DNA of 64,000 nucleotides from Paraglaciecola arctica (GTDB lineage: Bacteria > Pseudomonadota > Gammaproteobacteria > Enterobacterales > Alteromonadaceae). The stretch is from NCBI RefSeq assembly GCF_018861065.1, contig NZ_JAHKQO010000031.1, positions 124,001 through 188,000 of the forward strand, given 5' to 3'. Of the stretch, positions 1 through 7,990 are shown in pieces. The notes under the pieces are model-generated. The model did no database searches. It saw only the letters and a list, made by a program, of their open reading frames with translations, and had not been told where the DNA came from. The translations under genes were made by a program, and so were the position numbers. The first letter of the stretch is position 1. Each line of letters starts with the position of its first letter.

Positions 1-68
1 AATAAATACACGTTTAAGGTGACAGAAACGCTTAGTAATAACAGCAATAAAACTATCCATTTATTCAT
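1..68 (-). CDS. Partial small membrane-anchored or exported protein, N-terminus only
   Basis: An ATG on the minus strand at 68 opens a reading frame that runs off the left edge. The 22 visible residues start MNKWIVLLLLLLSVSVTLN, which is a typical signal peptide or single N-terminal membrane anchor. The start lies 6 bases after the stop of the upstream thioesterase gene on the same strand, so it is probably the next gene of that operon. The rest of the protein is outside the window, so no function can be given. Confidence 0.5.
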   Translation of the reverse strand, partial: MNKWIVLLLLLLSVSVTLNVYL

Positions 69-74
69 ATCGTT

Positions 75-518
75 TCAATCATGAACAACTGGCTGTACGT
101 TAACGCCGTATACTTCGGAAAATTCTTTCGGCATTCGTTTAGGTTTGCCTGAAGACAAAGCGATACACACGAACTCTGTTCGAGCCGTCAATAGGGTAAG
201 TTGGTCGCTACGGCGAATAAACTGAAACTGCCGCGCTAATTTAAGTCTATTGTCACATTCTACTATCCAGGTGGCGCAATCAATTAAATCATTCATATGT
301 GCTGCGGCTAAATAATTGATTTCGTGGCGACTGATCGCTAGCCCTCTATCTAACTCTTTATATTGCTCGATAGTTAATCCCAATTGATTAGAATGTTTCC
401 AAGAAGTGATTTCTAACTGACTGACATAGGCCACGTTATTGGCGTGTTGATAATGATCTATCTGCTCTGGCATGACTTGCCATTGGCATAAAAACGGATT
501 AGGAAGCAACCAAGACAT
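75..518 (-). CDS. Acyl-CoA thioesterase family protein (hotdog fold, 4HBT type)
   Basis: The protein is 147 residues long, the usual size of a single-domain hotdog thioesterase. Near the N-terminus it carries the 4HBT signature D-x-x-x-H-x-N-N-x-x-Y (DHYQHANNVAYVSQLE, about residues 21-36), where the Asp is the expected catalytic residue. Such enzymes hydrolyse acyl-CoA or acyl-ACP thioesters in the cytoplasm; the chain specificity cannot be read here. It starts 7 bases after the FFLEELY-motif gene and is followed after 6 bases by a membrane-anchored gene, so the three look like one leftward operon. The family call is firm and the substrate is unknown. Confidence 0.8.
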   Translation of the reverse strand: MSWLLPNPFLCQWQVMPEQIDHYQHANNVAYVSQLEITSWKHSNQLGLTIEQYKELDRGLAISRHEINYLAAAHMNDLIDCATWIVECDNRLKLARQFQFIRRSDQLTLLTARTEFVCIALSSGKPKRMPKEFSEVYGVNVQPVVHD

Positions 519-525
519 CTATTGG

Positions 526-1221
526 TTACACATTCGGTAATGGGTTCGGAAGGTTGGGGTTAATTAATTGCTGCATGATCTGGTGTTCTTTATCCATAAC
601 TGGGTTAATAAAGTCGTCTACATCGCCAATGTTCTTAAAGGATTTAAAACCTTTTTCAAGAAACTCATGTAAGGCTAACACTCCTGCTACTTTTGCCGGC
701 TTTCGAGAGATAAATAACAAGCTGGAAATACCTTTCATTCTCACTACATCAGCCAAATCGTTTCCCAAGGTACGGATATAGTCAATTTGTTGTTGTCTGG
801 TTGCGTGATTGTTGCACTTTACATAGGCTGTCGCATAAGTATCTCGATTAATCTCAGTGCCTACTAACTCTTTGGCGAGGTCAAAATCCAACTCGAAAGA
901 TAGAGTGTTCAGGTGTAATGCTGAAGCTAATGATTGCAAAGCACTTTCAGGTAAAAATTTCGACATTTTAGGAATAATTCGCGCTATGTCTTGATCACGC
1001 TGACTAAAGTCGTTGGGTCCGTAGAGTTCGTTAATAAAAAATTCAACAGCTGGTTTAAAACGTTTCTGTTGGTACATGTGCTGATGACTGGTCAACAGAC
1101 GTTTGCACTGCCAAGCTTGCACTGCTCTGATGTTTGGCATTAATCCAGCTTTTTCTGCAATTTCTTGCATCGTACTTATGCCATGTAAATGGCGAATAAT
1201 TTGTTTGGTGCTGTCGCTCAT
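526..1221 (-). CDS. FFLEELY-motif protein (conserved hypothetical)
   Basis: This 231-residue soluble protein has no signal peptide or membrane segment. Around residues 60-75 it contains FFINELYGPNDFSQRD, which matches the defining motif of a conserved gammaproteobacterial family named after FFLEELY. The rest is largely helical, with no catalytic motif I recognise. It is the first gene of the leftward operon with the thioesterase and is divergent from epmC, with about 250 bp between them. Family membership rests on the motif; the biochemical role is unknown. Confidence 0.7.
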   Translation of the reverse strand: MSDSTKQIIRHLHGISTMQEIAEKAGLMPNIRAVQAWQCKRLLTSHQHMYQQKRFKPAVEFFINELYGPNDFSQRDQDIARIIPKMSKFLPESALQSLASALHLNTLSFELDFDLAKELVGTEINRDTYATAYVKCNNHATRQQQIDYIRTLGNDLADVVRMKGISSLLFISRKPAKVAGVLALHEFLEKGFKSFKNIGDVDDFINPVMDKEHQIMQQLINPNLPNPLPNV

Positions 1222-1486
1222 ATTTTTAGCTTAGTGTGCCAATATACTTTGGCATCCGTCCATCCAAGGTTAGTGTTTCCATTTTTAAGCTACGATACAT
1301 CAATTTGTTGGTAAAATAGAAACCTTAGTCACAAAAGACCACCCCTATTTTAGCTGGGTAATCATTTCATAGCTTGGCGTAATTTATGAGCGAAAACAAT
1401 AGGTAAAACTTATTACACAAAATATTACTGCAATTTGCGACTAAAGCTGCATCTGAAGTAGTTTTGCGTATAAAATGCGGCCCACT

Positions 1487-2083
1487 ATGAATGAATACCT
1501 GACCGAAACATCCGAGCAAACATTTTCAACGCTGTCTTTGGCGCAGAGTAATGTACATAACTATCAAGATCTCATTGACCTGTTTAACGCAACTTTTAGC
1601 AAAACTGAAAATACAGTTTTAGTGAAGGGAGCCCATGAGCCTATCTATATTCCAGCCAGCGTGAAACACCAGAGTCATCGGATCGTTTTTGCACATGGCT
1701 ACTTTGCTAGTGCGCTCCATGAAATTGCTCACTGGTGTATCGCGGGCAAAAAAAGGCGGTTATTAGAAGACTATGGGTATTGGTATAATCCTGACGGCCG
1801 TGACGCAATACAACAAGCTGAATTCGAAAAGGTTGAAGTCAAGCCCCAGGCTATCGAGTGGGCATTTTCATGTGCAGCAGGTAAATCATTTAGAGTGAGT
1901 ACCGATAATTTAAATGGTGCACCTGTGAATGTTCAAGGGTTTCAAGAGGCAGTGAAACTGCAAGTTATGCAATACGTAGAATATGGATTTCCCCCTCGTG
2001 CTGCTGAGTTTATAAAAGTTTTACAGCGCTTCTATCAAACCCGTGAATTAGACCTAGGAGCCTTTGCTGATGAATCAAAATAA
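1487..2083 (+). CDS. epmC: Elongation factor P hydroxylase EpmC (YfcM)
   Basis: EpmC hydroxylates the beta-lysylated lysine of elongation factor P, the last step of the EpmA/EpmB/EpmC modification. The protein follows E. coli YfcM throughout: EPIYIPA, RIVFAHGYFASALHEIAHW, YGYWYNPDGRDA and the VEVKPQA-EW segment. HEIAH (an HExxH-like metal site) and surrounding residues are intact. An alternative ATG lies 12 bases upstream at 1475, but it overlaps a TATAAA box at 1469-1474, so 1487 is preferred. The gene overlaps the next by 14 bases and belongs to an operon with the NAD-kinase-like gene and yfcL. EF-P itself, epmA and epmB are not in the window. Confidence 0.9.
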   Translation: MNEYLTETSEQTFSTLSLAQSNVHNYQDLIDLFNATFSKTENTVLVKGAHEPIYIPASVKHQSHRIVFAHGYFASALHEIAHWCIAGKKRRLLEDYGYWYNPDGRDAIQQAEFEKVEVKPQAIEWAFSCAAGKSFRVSTDNLNGAPVNVQGFQEAVKLQVMQYVEYGFPPRAAEFIKVLQRFYQTRELDLGAFADESK

Positions 2084-3236
2084 ATCGAGTAGATTGTTTA
2101 AATTAGGCATCTTAGTGAATCCCTATGCTGGAATTGGTGGTGCCTTAGCATTGAAAGGTAGTGATGGGGCCGCAATTCGAGAAAAGGCCCTCGCCATGGG
2201 GGCCGAGAAAAAAGCACTAGATAAGGCGCGTTTAGCCCTTGAACATATTGTACCCATAAAAGAACAAGTGAGCTTATATGTTGCATCGGGTGATATGGGG
2301 GAAACCCTAGCTCAGGAGTTGGGGTTTAGTTACAGTTTGGTATATCAGCCTGAAAATATTCAAACGGAAAGCCAAGACTCTGAAGCTACGGCTCAAGCGC
2401 TGCTCGATGAGCAAGTTGATCTTATCTTATTTGCGGGTGGCGATGGGACTGCACGCAATGTTTGTCATGTGATTGGCAACTCAGTACCCGTGTTAGGTGT
2501 ACCAGCAGGCTGCAAAATTCACTCTGCAGTGTACGCGGTAACTCCAGCCGCTGCCGGAAGAGTGCTAAAACAAGTTGTTATGGGTGAAATTGTCAGTGTC
2601 AGTGATGCTCAAGTCATGGACATTGACGAAGCTCTATTTAGGCAGGGCAAGGTTAATGCTCAACAATTTGGTGAAATGCAGGTGCCCACTGAACTAAGAT
2701 ATATCCAAGCCGTGAAAATGGGTGGCAAAGAATCAGATGAATTAGTTCTGGCGGATATTGCGGCCCACATAATCGAAATCATAGAGGACCATCCACAACA
2801 CCTATTTGTAATGGGATCAGGCTCTACAGTTGATTTTATTATGCAAGAGATGGGTATCAAGAATACCTTGTTAGGCGTTGATTTAATTAAAAATAAGCAA
2901 CTGATTGCCAGTGATGTAACTGCACCTGAGCTATTGAACCTAACTGCCAATCAAAGTCACAAGTTAGTTCTGACGTTAATTGGTGGGCAAGGGCACATCA
3001 TAGGTAGAGGAAACCAACAATTGAGCCCGAGTTTCCTTAAAAACCTTGGAAAAGAAAACATATTATTAGTCGCGACAAAAAATAAAATAAATAATTTGTC
3101 TGGACGTGCACTGATCGTTGATTCGGGTGATCTAGCTTTGGATCAACAGATGGCGGGGTTAATTAACATCATTACCGGCTACCATGATCAAGTGTTATAC
3201 CCCATAGACAATTTACATTTTAAGGAGCCAGTTTGA
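2070..3236 (+). CDS. ATP-NAD kinase family protein
   Basis: The 388-residue protein has the diagnostic NAD/diacylglycerol-kinase-fold motifs: NPYAG at residues 17-21 and the phosphate-binding GGDGT at 123-127, followed by GVPAGCKIHSAVYA. It is longer than the housekeeping NAD kinase NadK (about 290-300 residues) and matches the separate COG3199-like family, whose substrate is poorly defined. The chosen ATG at 2070 has TAGGAG at 2055-2060 as ribosome binding site, better than the TTG at 2064. It overlaps the end of epmC by 14 bases, and its TGA overlaps the TTG start of yfcL, so all three genes are probably translationally coupled. NAD phosphorylation is a family inference. Confidence 0.8.
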   Translation: MNQNKSSRLFKLGILVNPYAGIGGALALKGSDGAAIREKALAMGAEKKALDKARLALEHIVPIKEQVSLYVASGDMGETLAQELGFSYSLVYQPENIQTESQDSEATAQALLDEQVDLILFAGGDGTARNVCHVIGNSVPVLGVPAGCKIHSAVYAVTPAAAGRVLKQVVMGEIVSVSDAQVMDIDEALFRQGKVNAQQFGEMQVPTELRYIQAVKMGGKESDELVLADIAAHIIEIIEDHPQHLFVMGSGSTVDFIMQEMGIKNTLLGVDLIKNKQLIASDVTAPELLNLTANQSHKLVLTLIGGQGHIIGRGNQQLSPSFLKNLGKENILLVATKNKINNLSGRALIVDSGDLALDQQMAGLINIITGYHDQVLYPIDNLHFKEPV

Positions 3237-3526
3237 CAATTGCTAAACAAACACCCAATGAACTGACACTGTTCATCAAAAAAACCGAAAAATACTTAGA
3301 TCAAGTAGTTGAAAATGGCAGTGATCAAGAGTTATTTATCGCTAGTTATTTGCAGGGGCATTTTGCGGTTGCCGCAGGACAAAGCCAAGTCAGAAAAATG
3401 ACACAAGTGACTCAATTAAATGACTTAATGGAAACCAGTTTAGATGCAGCTTTTGATAACAACGAATTAGACAAAAATGATCAGCATCAAGTGTTAAAGC
3501 TATGGCAAACACTACTTGCAGATTAA
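3233..3526 (+). CDS. yfcL: YfcL family protein
   Basis: The 97-residue acidic, helical protein resembles E. coli YfcL (ELFIASYLQGHFAVAAGQS and the C-terminal LWQTLLAD). The start is a TTG at 3233 that shares bases with the TGA of the preceding gene (TTGA), with AAGGAG at 3222-3227 as a good ribosome binding site. In E. coli yfcL lies between mnmC and epmC, and the same neighbours are found here. Its function is not known. The gene ends just before a MITE-like element. Confidence 0.75.
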   Translation: MTIAKQTPNELTLFIKKTEKYLDQVVENGSDQELFIASYLQGHFAVAAGQSQVRKMTQVTQLNDLMETSLDAAFDNNELDKNDQHQVLKLWQTLLAD

Positions 3527-3548
3527 GCGAAATAGGCCAACTTAAGCG

Positions 3549-3790
3549 TAATTAACCTGAACTCGGGATAACCAACGCCTGTAAGCGACGCTATTTTTGC
3601 CCTTATCTTCGTTGTTCAACATGAGTTTAGAATGACTAAACAACATGATGAACGCCTCGATAAGAACAAAAATAGCATCACTTACCCCAAATTGACCGTT
3701 AATAAGTATCGATGACGTTCGTATCTCATTGAAATTTAATTAAATTTGTTGTTGTTGTCGACATTTCTTATCCCGAGCTCAGGTTAATTA
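3549..3790. mobile_element. MITE-like element with 23-bp terminal inverted repeats and a long internal hairpin
   Basis: The ends at 3549-3571 and 3768-3790 are inverted repeats that match at 22 of 23 positions; the core is AACCTGAACTCGGGATAA on the left and the same with one change on the right. Inside, 3581-3630 and 3636-3685 form a second, imperfect 50-base inverted repeat around a 5-base loop. No protein is encoded. The outer TAATTA of each end could be a 6-bp target duplication, but it is itself palindromic, so this cannot be decided. The structure is typical of a non-autonomous element mobilised in trans; I cannot name the parent insertion sequence. It fills most of the gap between yfcL and the next small gene. 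Confidence 0.65.
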
Positions 3791-3880
3791 GACTAAGGTA
3801 TAATTTAAAACGAACAGAAAAAGCACTACTATTTTAGGCTCTGGTGAAACCTTAGTGTCAACAAAATAGGAGCTTGATAC

Positions 3881-4069
3881 GTGAATATTAGTAGCATTTT
3901 AGTCAAACACGGCAACGAGCTTTTCAAAGTCGATGCAAAAGATGAGTTTGGGGTGTTTATGCATGTTGACGGATTCAAAATTCATGTGCGTCAATACGAT
4001 GTCAATCTTGTCACGGGAATGCCACTTAGAGAATGTTATCCACTTATCGATAGTTTGCAAAAAGTGTAG
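3881..4069 (+). CDS. Small hypothetical protein, 62 residues
   Basis: A GTG at 3881 opens a 62-residue frame with AGGAG about 8 bases upstream and a TATAAT box at 3798-3803. The predicted protein (KHGNELFKVDAKDEFGVFMH near the start) is mixed alpha/beta in character, with no signal peptide, membrane segment or cysteines. I recognise no family. It lies between the MITE-like element and the 3' end of mnmC. The ribosome binding site and the protein-like composition support it; there is no homology evidence. Confidence 0.5.
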   Translation: MNISSILVKHGNELFKVDAKDEFGVFMHVDGFKIHVRQYDVNLVTGMPLRECYPLIDSLQKV

Positions 4070-4328
4070 AATATGAGTTACCCAAGTGAGGGTGACAGCT
4101 TTATTGTTTATAAAATACGCAGTGAAAAAACGTTACATTTTGACTCAATTCGGCGTTCTCAGCTCGAAGTGTCGCAAATCCTTGTTCACTTATTAGTTTT
4201 TTGTTTTTCTTGGTCAATCCTTCAATCGTCGAGTTCATTTTGACGTGTTAACACTTGAAGTTTTTTCAATTGTTGTTGTTCGGTCTATTTAACAGCTGTA
4301 ATCACGCCAGTAAACTTCATGTTTGAGA

Positions 4329-6371
4329 TCACGCTTGGCGGCGGATAAGCCCCCTGACTAAAAACCGATTAGGGTTTAGGGCGTCTAATAAGTGGTTAGA
4401 TAAAGGCATGGGTTGGTCCAATATATGGCTCACCAACATTTCGGCACAAAGGGGCGCAGTAGTTAATCCTCTTGAGCCTAGTCCACATAGCATAAATAAG
4501 TTTTTATGATTAATCGGCTGTGGGTACTTATGGGCTGGCAAAGCTTTATACAAGTGTTGATATTGCTCGGTTTGTGCGCTGATATCTGGGATTGCGCCTA
4601 CCATGGGTAAGTGATCAGGTGTACTGCACCTTATCGAAGCCCGACCATTGGCGGTAGGCTGAATGTTGTGTATCCAGTCACATTTGGTTAGCGCTTTTTG
4701 ATGCATTGCTAGATTAGTTTGTTGCTCAGATAGTCGATAATCGCAGTTTTTGTCTTCCTTAACGTAAGTAGAGCCCAGCGCATGAGACCCTTGATATGCA
4801 GGCGTTAAATACCCTTTATGACACAACACTGTGGTTAACTCGGCTAGTTCGTTTTGGCTATGTATGGCTTCGACTTGCCCTCTAATCAAACGAAACGGCA
4901 ACTGCGACATTTGCTGGCAATTGCCGCTATCACTGCCGGTAGCCATTATCACAATATCCGCATTGTCTTGAGCACCATCTTGCCAACTAAGTTGCCAGGT
5001 ATTATCAAGAGGGGTTAGGGAAGTCAGTTGTTTCTTAACTATCACTGCCGCATCAGCTGCACGGGTTAGTTCGGCTACCAATTCTGGTAGATTAATCCAA
5101 CCTCCTTGGGGGAAGTACAAACCTGGATAGGGTAACTGCAGGTTTGCTAACAACGATGCTTGTGGTGCATCAACCCAATTTAGCAGTGCTTCTGGCCAGG
5201 TTTTATTGTCAATTAACTTACGGTAGCGACTGATTACCTTGTCATTAAAGCCTAGCTGCAACGTTCCGCACCACTGGTGGCTAAAGCGGAAGCCTTGGCT
5301 TATTAATTGTTTATATAGGTTGCTAGCAAAATTAAAAGCTAAGGCTTGAATTTGACTTGAATGCCCAGCATCAGCATTTAGCAAAGGGTAAAACCCTCCT
5401 TGAGCATTGCCCGACGCGCCTAGAGCTAATCTGTCCTCTTTACAATAAATTGTAGACGACAGCCCCCGTTTACTCAGTGCATAGGCACAGTTTGCACCAG
5501 CTAAACCCCCTCCTATAATCGCAATCTTTGGAGCTGTGTGGCTTGTCGCAGGTACTCGAACAAAATAAGGTAGGCGACTTAGATTCATTGTTGACTTAAT
5601 AATTGAGCCGGCTAACATATCGCGTTTACGTCCATGACCAGGTCGTTTTTCGACACTAAAGCCTGCTTCTCTTAAGCCACGTTTAACATGACCTGCTGCG
5701 GTGAAAGTCGCAAAGTGACATTGGTCTTTAGCTAACAAAGCCATATTTTCAAATAGTGCTTGAGTCCACATATCTGGATTTTTACTAGGGGCAAATCCAT
5801 CCAAAAACCAGCTATCGACTATGCCTAGAGGTTTATTTTCAATTTGCGGTAGCACTTGGTGTACATCCCCTAACCACAGATCCAAGGTCACCTTGCCTTC
5901 TAGAAAGCTCAAACGATGGCATCCTGCTATTGGGATCGGGTATTGTTCGAGCAAAGGTTCTGCATACCGCTGTAGTTGCGGGTAGAGTGCTAAGGCTTTA
6001 GACAAGTCTGCGTGACTAATAGGAAATTTTTCGATAGAAATAAAATGTAAGCGAAATTCAGGGGAATTGATTTGTTCACAAAACTTTTCGAAGTACATAA
6101 TAGTCACTAACACATTCAAACCCGTACCAAAGCCGGTTTCTGCGATAGTAAATAATCTGTCCGAGTGGGTGTGCCAGCGTTCTAATAATTGATTGTTCTT
6201 GACAAACACGTGAGTGGTTTCATCAATACCTTGAGCATCAGAAAAGTATAGATCTTCAAATTCAGTGGCGTAGGGGGTGCCATTTTCATTGAAACGAATG
6301 TTTGCATTGGTAATAGTCAAATCAGGTAAACTCTTTATTGTCACTGGTAAATCGCTTTGTGTATTATACAT
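4329..6371 (-). CDS. mnmC: Bifunctional tRNA mnm5s2U34 biosynthesis enzyme MnmC
   Basis: MnmC completes the 5-methylaminomethyl-2-thiouridine modification at the wobble base of several tRNAs. The N-terminal part (about 1-250) is the SAM-dependent methyltransferase (FTIAETGFGTGLNVL; VDSWFLDGFAPSKNPDMW). The C-terminal part, from about residue 281, is the FAD-dependent oxidoreductase that removes the carboxymethyl group (IAIIGGGLAGANCAYALS dinucleotide-binding motif; late GLGSRGLTTAP). A TTG at 6407 would add 12 residues, but the ATG at 6371 fits the family N-terminus better and gives about 680 residues, near the usual 660-670. It is divergent from fabB, as in E. coli. Confidence 0.95.
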   Translation of the reverse strand: MYNTQSDLPVTIKSLPDLTITNANIRFNENGTPYATEFEDLYFSDAQGIDETTHVFVKNNQLLERWHTHSDRLFTIAETGFGTGLNVLVTIMYFEKFCEQINSPEFRLHFISIEKFPISHADLSKALALYPQLQRYAEPLLEQYPIPIAGCHRLSFLEGKVTLDLWLGDVHQVLPQIENKPLGIVDSWFLDGFAPSKNPDMWTQALFENMALLAKDQCHFATFTAAGHVKRGLREAGFSVEKRPGHGRKRDMLAGSIIKSTMNLSRLPYFVRVPATSHTAPKIAIIGGGLAGANCAYALSKRGLSSTIYCKEDRLALGASGNAQGGFYPLLNADAGHSSQIQALAFNFASNLYKQLISQGFRFSHQWCGTLQLGFNDKVISRYRKLIDNKTWPEALLNWVDAPQASLLANLQLPYPGLYFPQGGWINLPELVAELTRAADAAVIVKKQLTSLTPLDNTWQLSWQDGAQDNADIVIMATGSDSGNCQQMSQLPFRLIRGQVEAIHSQNELAELTTVLCHKGYLTPAYQGSHALGSTYVKEDKNCDYRLSEQQTNLAMHQKALTKCDWIHNIQPTANGRASIRCSTPDHLPMVGAIPDISAQTEQYQHLYKALPAHKYPQPINHKNLFMLCGLGSRGLTTAPLCAEMLVSHILDQPMPLSNHLLDALNPNRFLVRGLIRRQA

Positions 6372-6426
6372 GTGCTTTTTTACAATAATCCCAGTTATAA
6401 TTTGCAAGCATAAGAATTTATATTTA

Positions 6427-6444
6427 AGCTAACACGTGTACGCT
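6427..6444. promoter_or_regulatory. FabR-type operator upstream of fabB
   Basis: The 18-base near-palindrome AGCTAACACGTGTACGCT lies 67 bases before the fabB start. It closely matches the operator of FabR, the TetR-family repressor that adjusts unsaturated fatty acid synthesis in E. coli by binding at fabA and fabB (AGCGTACAcgTGTtcGCT type). Match and position support it. No fabR gene lies in the window, so binding is an inference. Confidence 0.65.
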
Positions 6445-6510
6445 GAAAGCAGACCAGTTAACTGAGTAATTTCATTAGAATGTGGAAAATTTTTTCCTGA
6501 AGGGTTAAAC

Positions 6511-7725
6511 ATGAGAAGAGCGGTAATTACTGGGCTAGGTATAGTATCCAGTATTGGAAACAATAAAGATGAAGTCACAACCTCTCTAAGAGAAGGTCGT
6601 TCGGGTATTACTTTTTCTGAAGAATTTGAGCAAGCGGGTATGCGCAGCCAAGTTTGGGGAAAAGTCGATTTAGATATCAAAGATCATATCGATCGTAAAA
6701 TAATACGCTTTATGGGCGAAGCAGCAGGATATGCATATATTGCTATGGAGCAAGCTATCGCGGATTCAGGTTTGAGTGACGATATGGTCTCAAACTTAAG
6801 AACAGGTATTATTGCAGGGTCTGGTGGTGCATCTTCCAAAAACCAAGTTGAAGCCATCGATATTTTACGCGAGAAAGGTGTAAAACGTATTGGGCCGTAT
6901 ATGGTGACTCGTTGTATGGGCAGTACAGTTTCAGCTTGTCTAGCCACTCCGTTTAAAATTAAAGGGGTGAATTATTCGATTAGTTCGGCCTGTTCAACCA
7001 GCGCTCATTGTATTGGTAACGCGTTAGAACAAATTCAATTAGGCAAACAAGACATTATTTTTGCTGGTGGTGGTGAAGAATTGCATTATACCTTGTCTGC
7101 TGAATTTGATGCCATGGGAGCCATGTCTACTAAGTTTAACGACGACCCAACCAAAGCTTCCCGCACTTATGATACAGATCGTGATGGATTTGTTGGTGCT
7201 GGCGGTGGTGGCATGGTGGTTGTCGAAGAGTTGGAACACGCTTTAGCTCGCGGCGCTAAAATTTATGCTGAAATTGTAGGTTATGGTGCGACATCAGATG
7301 GTGCAGATATGGTCGCTCCTTCTGGTGAGGGCGCCGTGCGTTGTATGCAACAGGCCATGCAAGGACTAGATAAACCTATCGACTACATTAATACTCACGG
7401 TACCTCTACCCCTGTGGGTGATGTGAAGGAGTTATGGGCGATACGTGAAGTGTTTGGTGATACAACACCACCACTTAGTGCCACTAAAGCTATGACAGGT
7501 CACGCACTTGGAGCGGCAGGGGTTAACGAAGCGATTTACAGTATATTAATGATGGAAAACGATTTTATTGCTCCATCGATTAATATTGAAAATCTAGACG
7601 AACAAGCTAAAGGCATGGACGTAGTCACCGAAACTCGTGACAGTAAATTAACTACTGTAATGTCAAATAGTTTTGGATTTGGAGGCACTAATGCCACCTT
7701 GGTTATGCAGAAATACCAAGGGTAA
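6511..7725 (+). CDS. fabB: Beta-ketoacyl-ACP synthase I FabB
   Basis: FabB condenses malonyl-ACP with acyl-ACP in fatty acid elongation and is needed to elongate cis-3-decenoyl-ACP, so it sets unsaturated fatty acid output. The 404-residue length is normal. The catalytic triad is present: Cys161 in [10 protein letters not shown], His296 in [11 protein letters not shown] and His331 in GHALGAAG. The C-terminal [11 protein letters not shown] glycine-rich loop is intact. The start has GAAGGG just upstream. A FabR-type operator lies in the promoter region and a strong terminator follows. FabF would have longer insertions; similarity to FabB and the divergent mnmC neighbour decide the call. Confidence 0.97.
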   Translation: MRRAVITGLGIVSSIGNNKDEVTTSLREGRSGITFSEEFEQAGMRSQVWGKVDLDIKDHIDRKIIRFMGEAAGYAYIAMEQAIADSGLSDDMVSNLRTGIIAGSGGASSKNQVEAIDILREKGVKRIGPYMVTRCMGSTVSACLATPFKIKGVNYSISSACSTSAHCIGNALEQIQLGKQDIIFAGGGEELHYTLSAEFDAMGAMSTKFNDDPTKASRTYDTDRDGFVGAGGGGMVVVEELEHALARGAKIYAEIVGYGATSDGADMVAPSGEGAVRCMQQAMQGLDKPIDYINTHGTSTPVGDVKELWAIREVFGDTTPPLSATKAMTGHALGAAGVNEAIYSILMMENDFIAPSINIENLDEQAKGMDVVTETRDSKLTTVMSNSFGFGGTNATLVMQKYQG

Positions 7726-7768
7726 TTATTAATCCTACTTTTAGCATTGTTGAAAACAAGGCTTGAAC

Positions 7769-7800
7769 AAAAAACGCTCACTTAGATGGGCGTTTTTTTT
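7769..7800 (+). terminator. Rho-independent terminator of fabB
   Basis: An A-rich run and AAAACGC pair with GCGTTTT around a short loop, and the second arm runs straight into eight T residues. It lies about 45 bases after the fabB stop and ends that transcript before the tRNA promoter. Confidence 0.8.
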
Positions 7801-7869
7801 GATTAAGAGTACTGATAGAGCGATTTTGTTGGTTTTATCAGCAGTTAGCAGGATTTAATTAAACTAAGC

Positions 7870-7898
7870 TTGATTAGTGGACTCAATGTCGCTATCTT
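7870..7898 (+). promoter_or_regulatory. Sigma-70 promoter of the initiator tRNA
   Basis: TTGATT at 7870-7875 and TATCTT at 7893-7898 are separated by 17 bases. The -10 box is followed by a GC-rich stretch (GCGGC), the discriminator type found in stringently controlled stable-RNA promoters. The expected start of transcription is about 7905, close to the tRNA 5' end at 7914. Confidence 0.6.
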
Positions 7899-7913
7899 GC
7901 GGCTCGAATCGGA

Positions 7914-7990
<77 letters not shown>

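Noticed and set aside
4073-4243. A 56-codon frame (start MSYPSEGDSFIVYKIRSE) after the small orphan gene
   Set aside because: It lacks a clear ribosome binding site and has no recognisable family; the hydrophobic end may be chance. Not listed as a gene.
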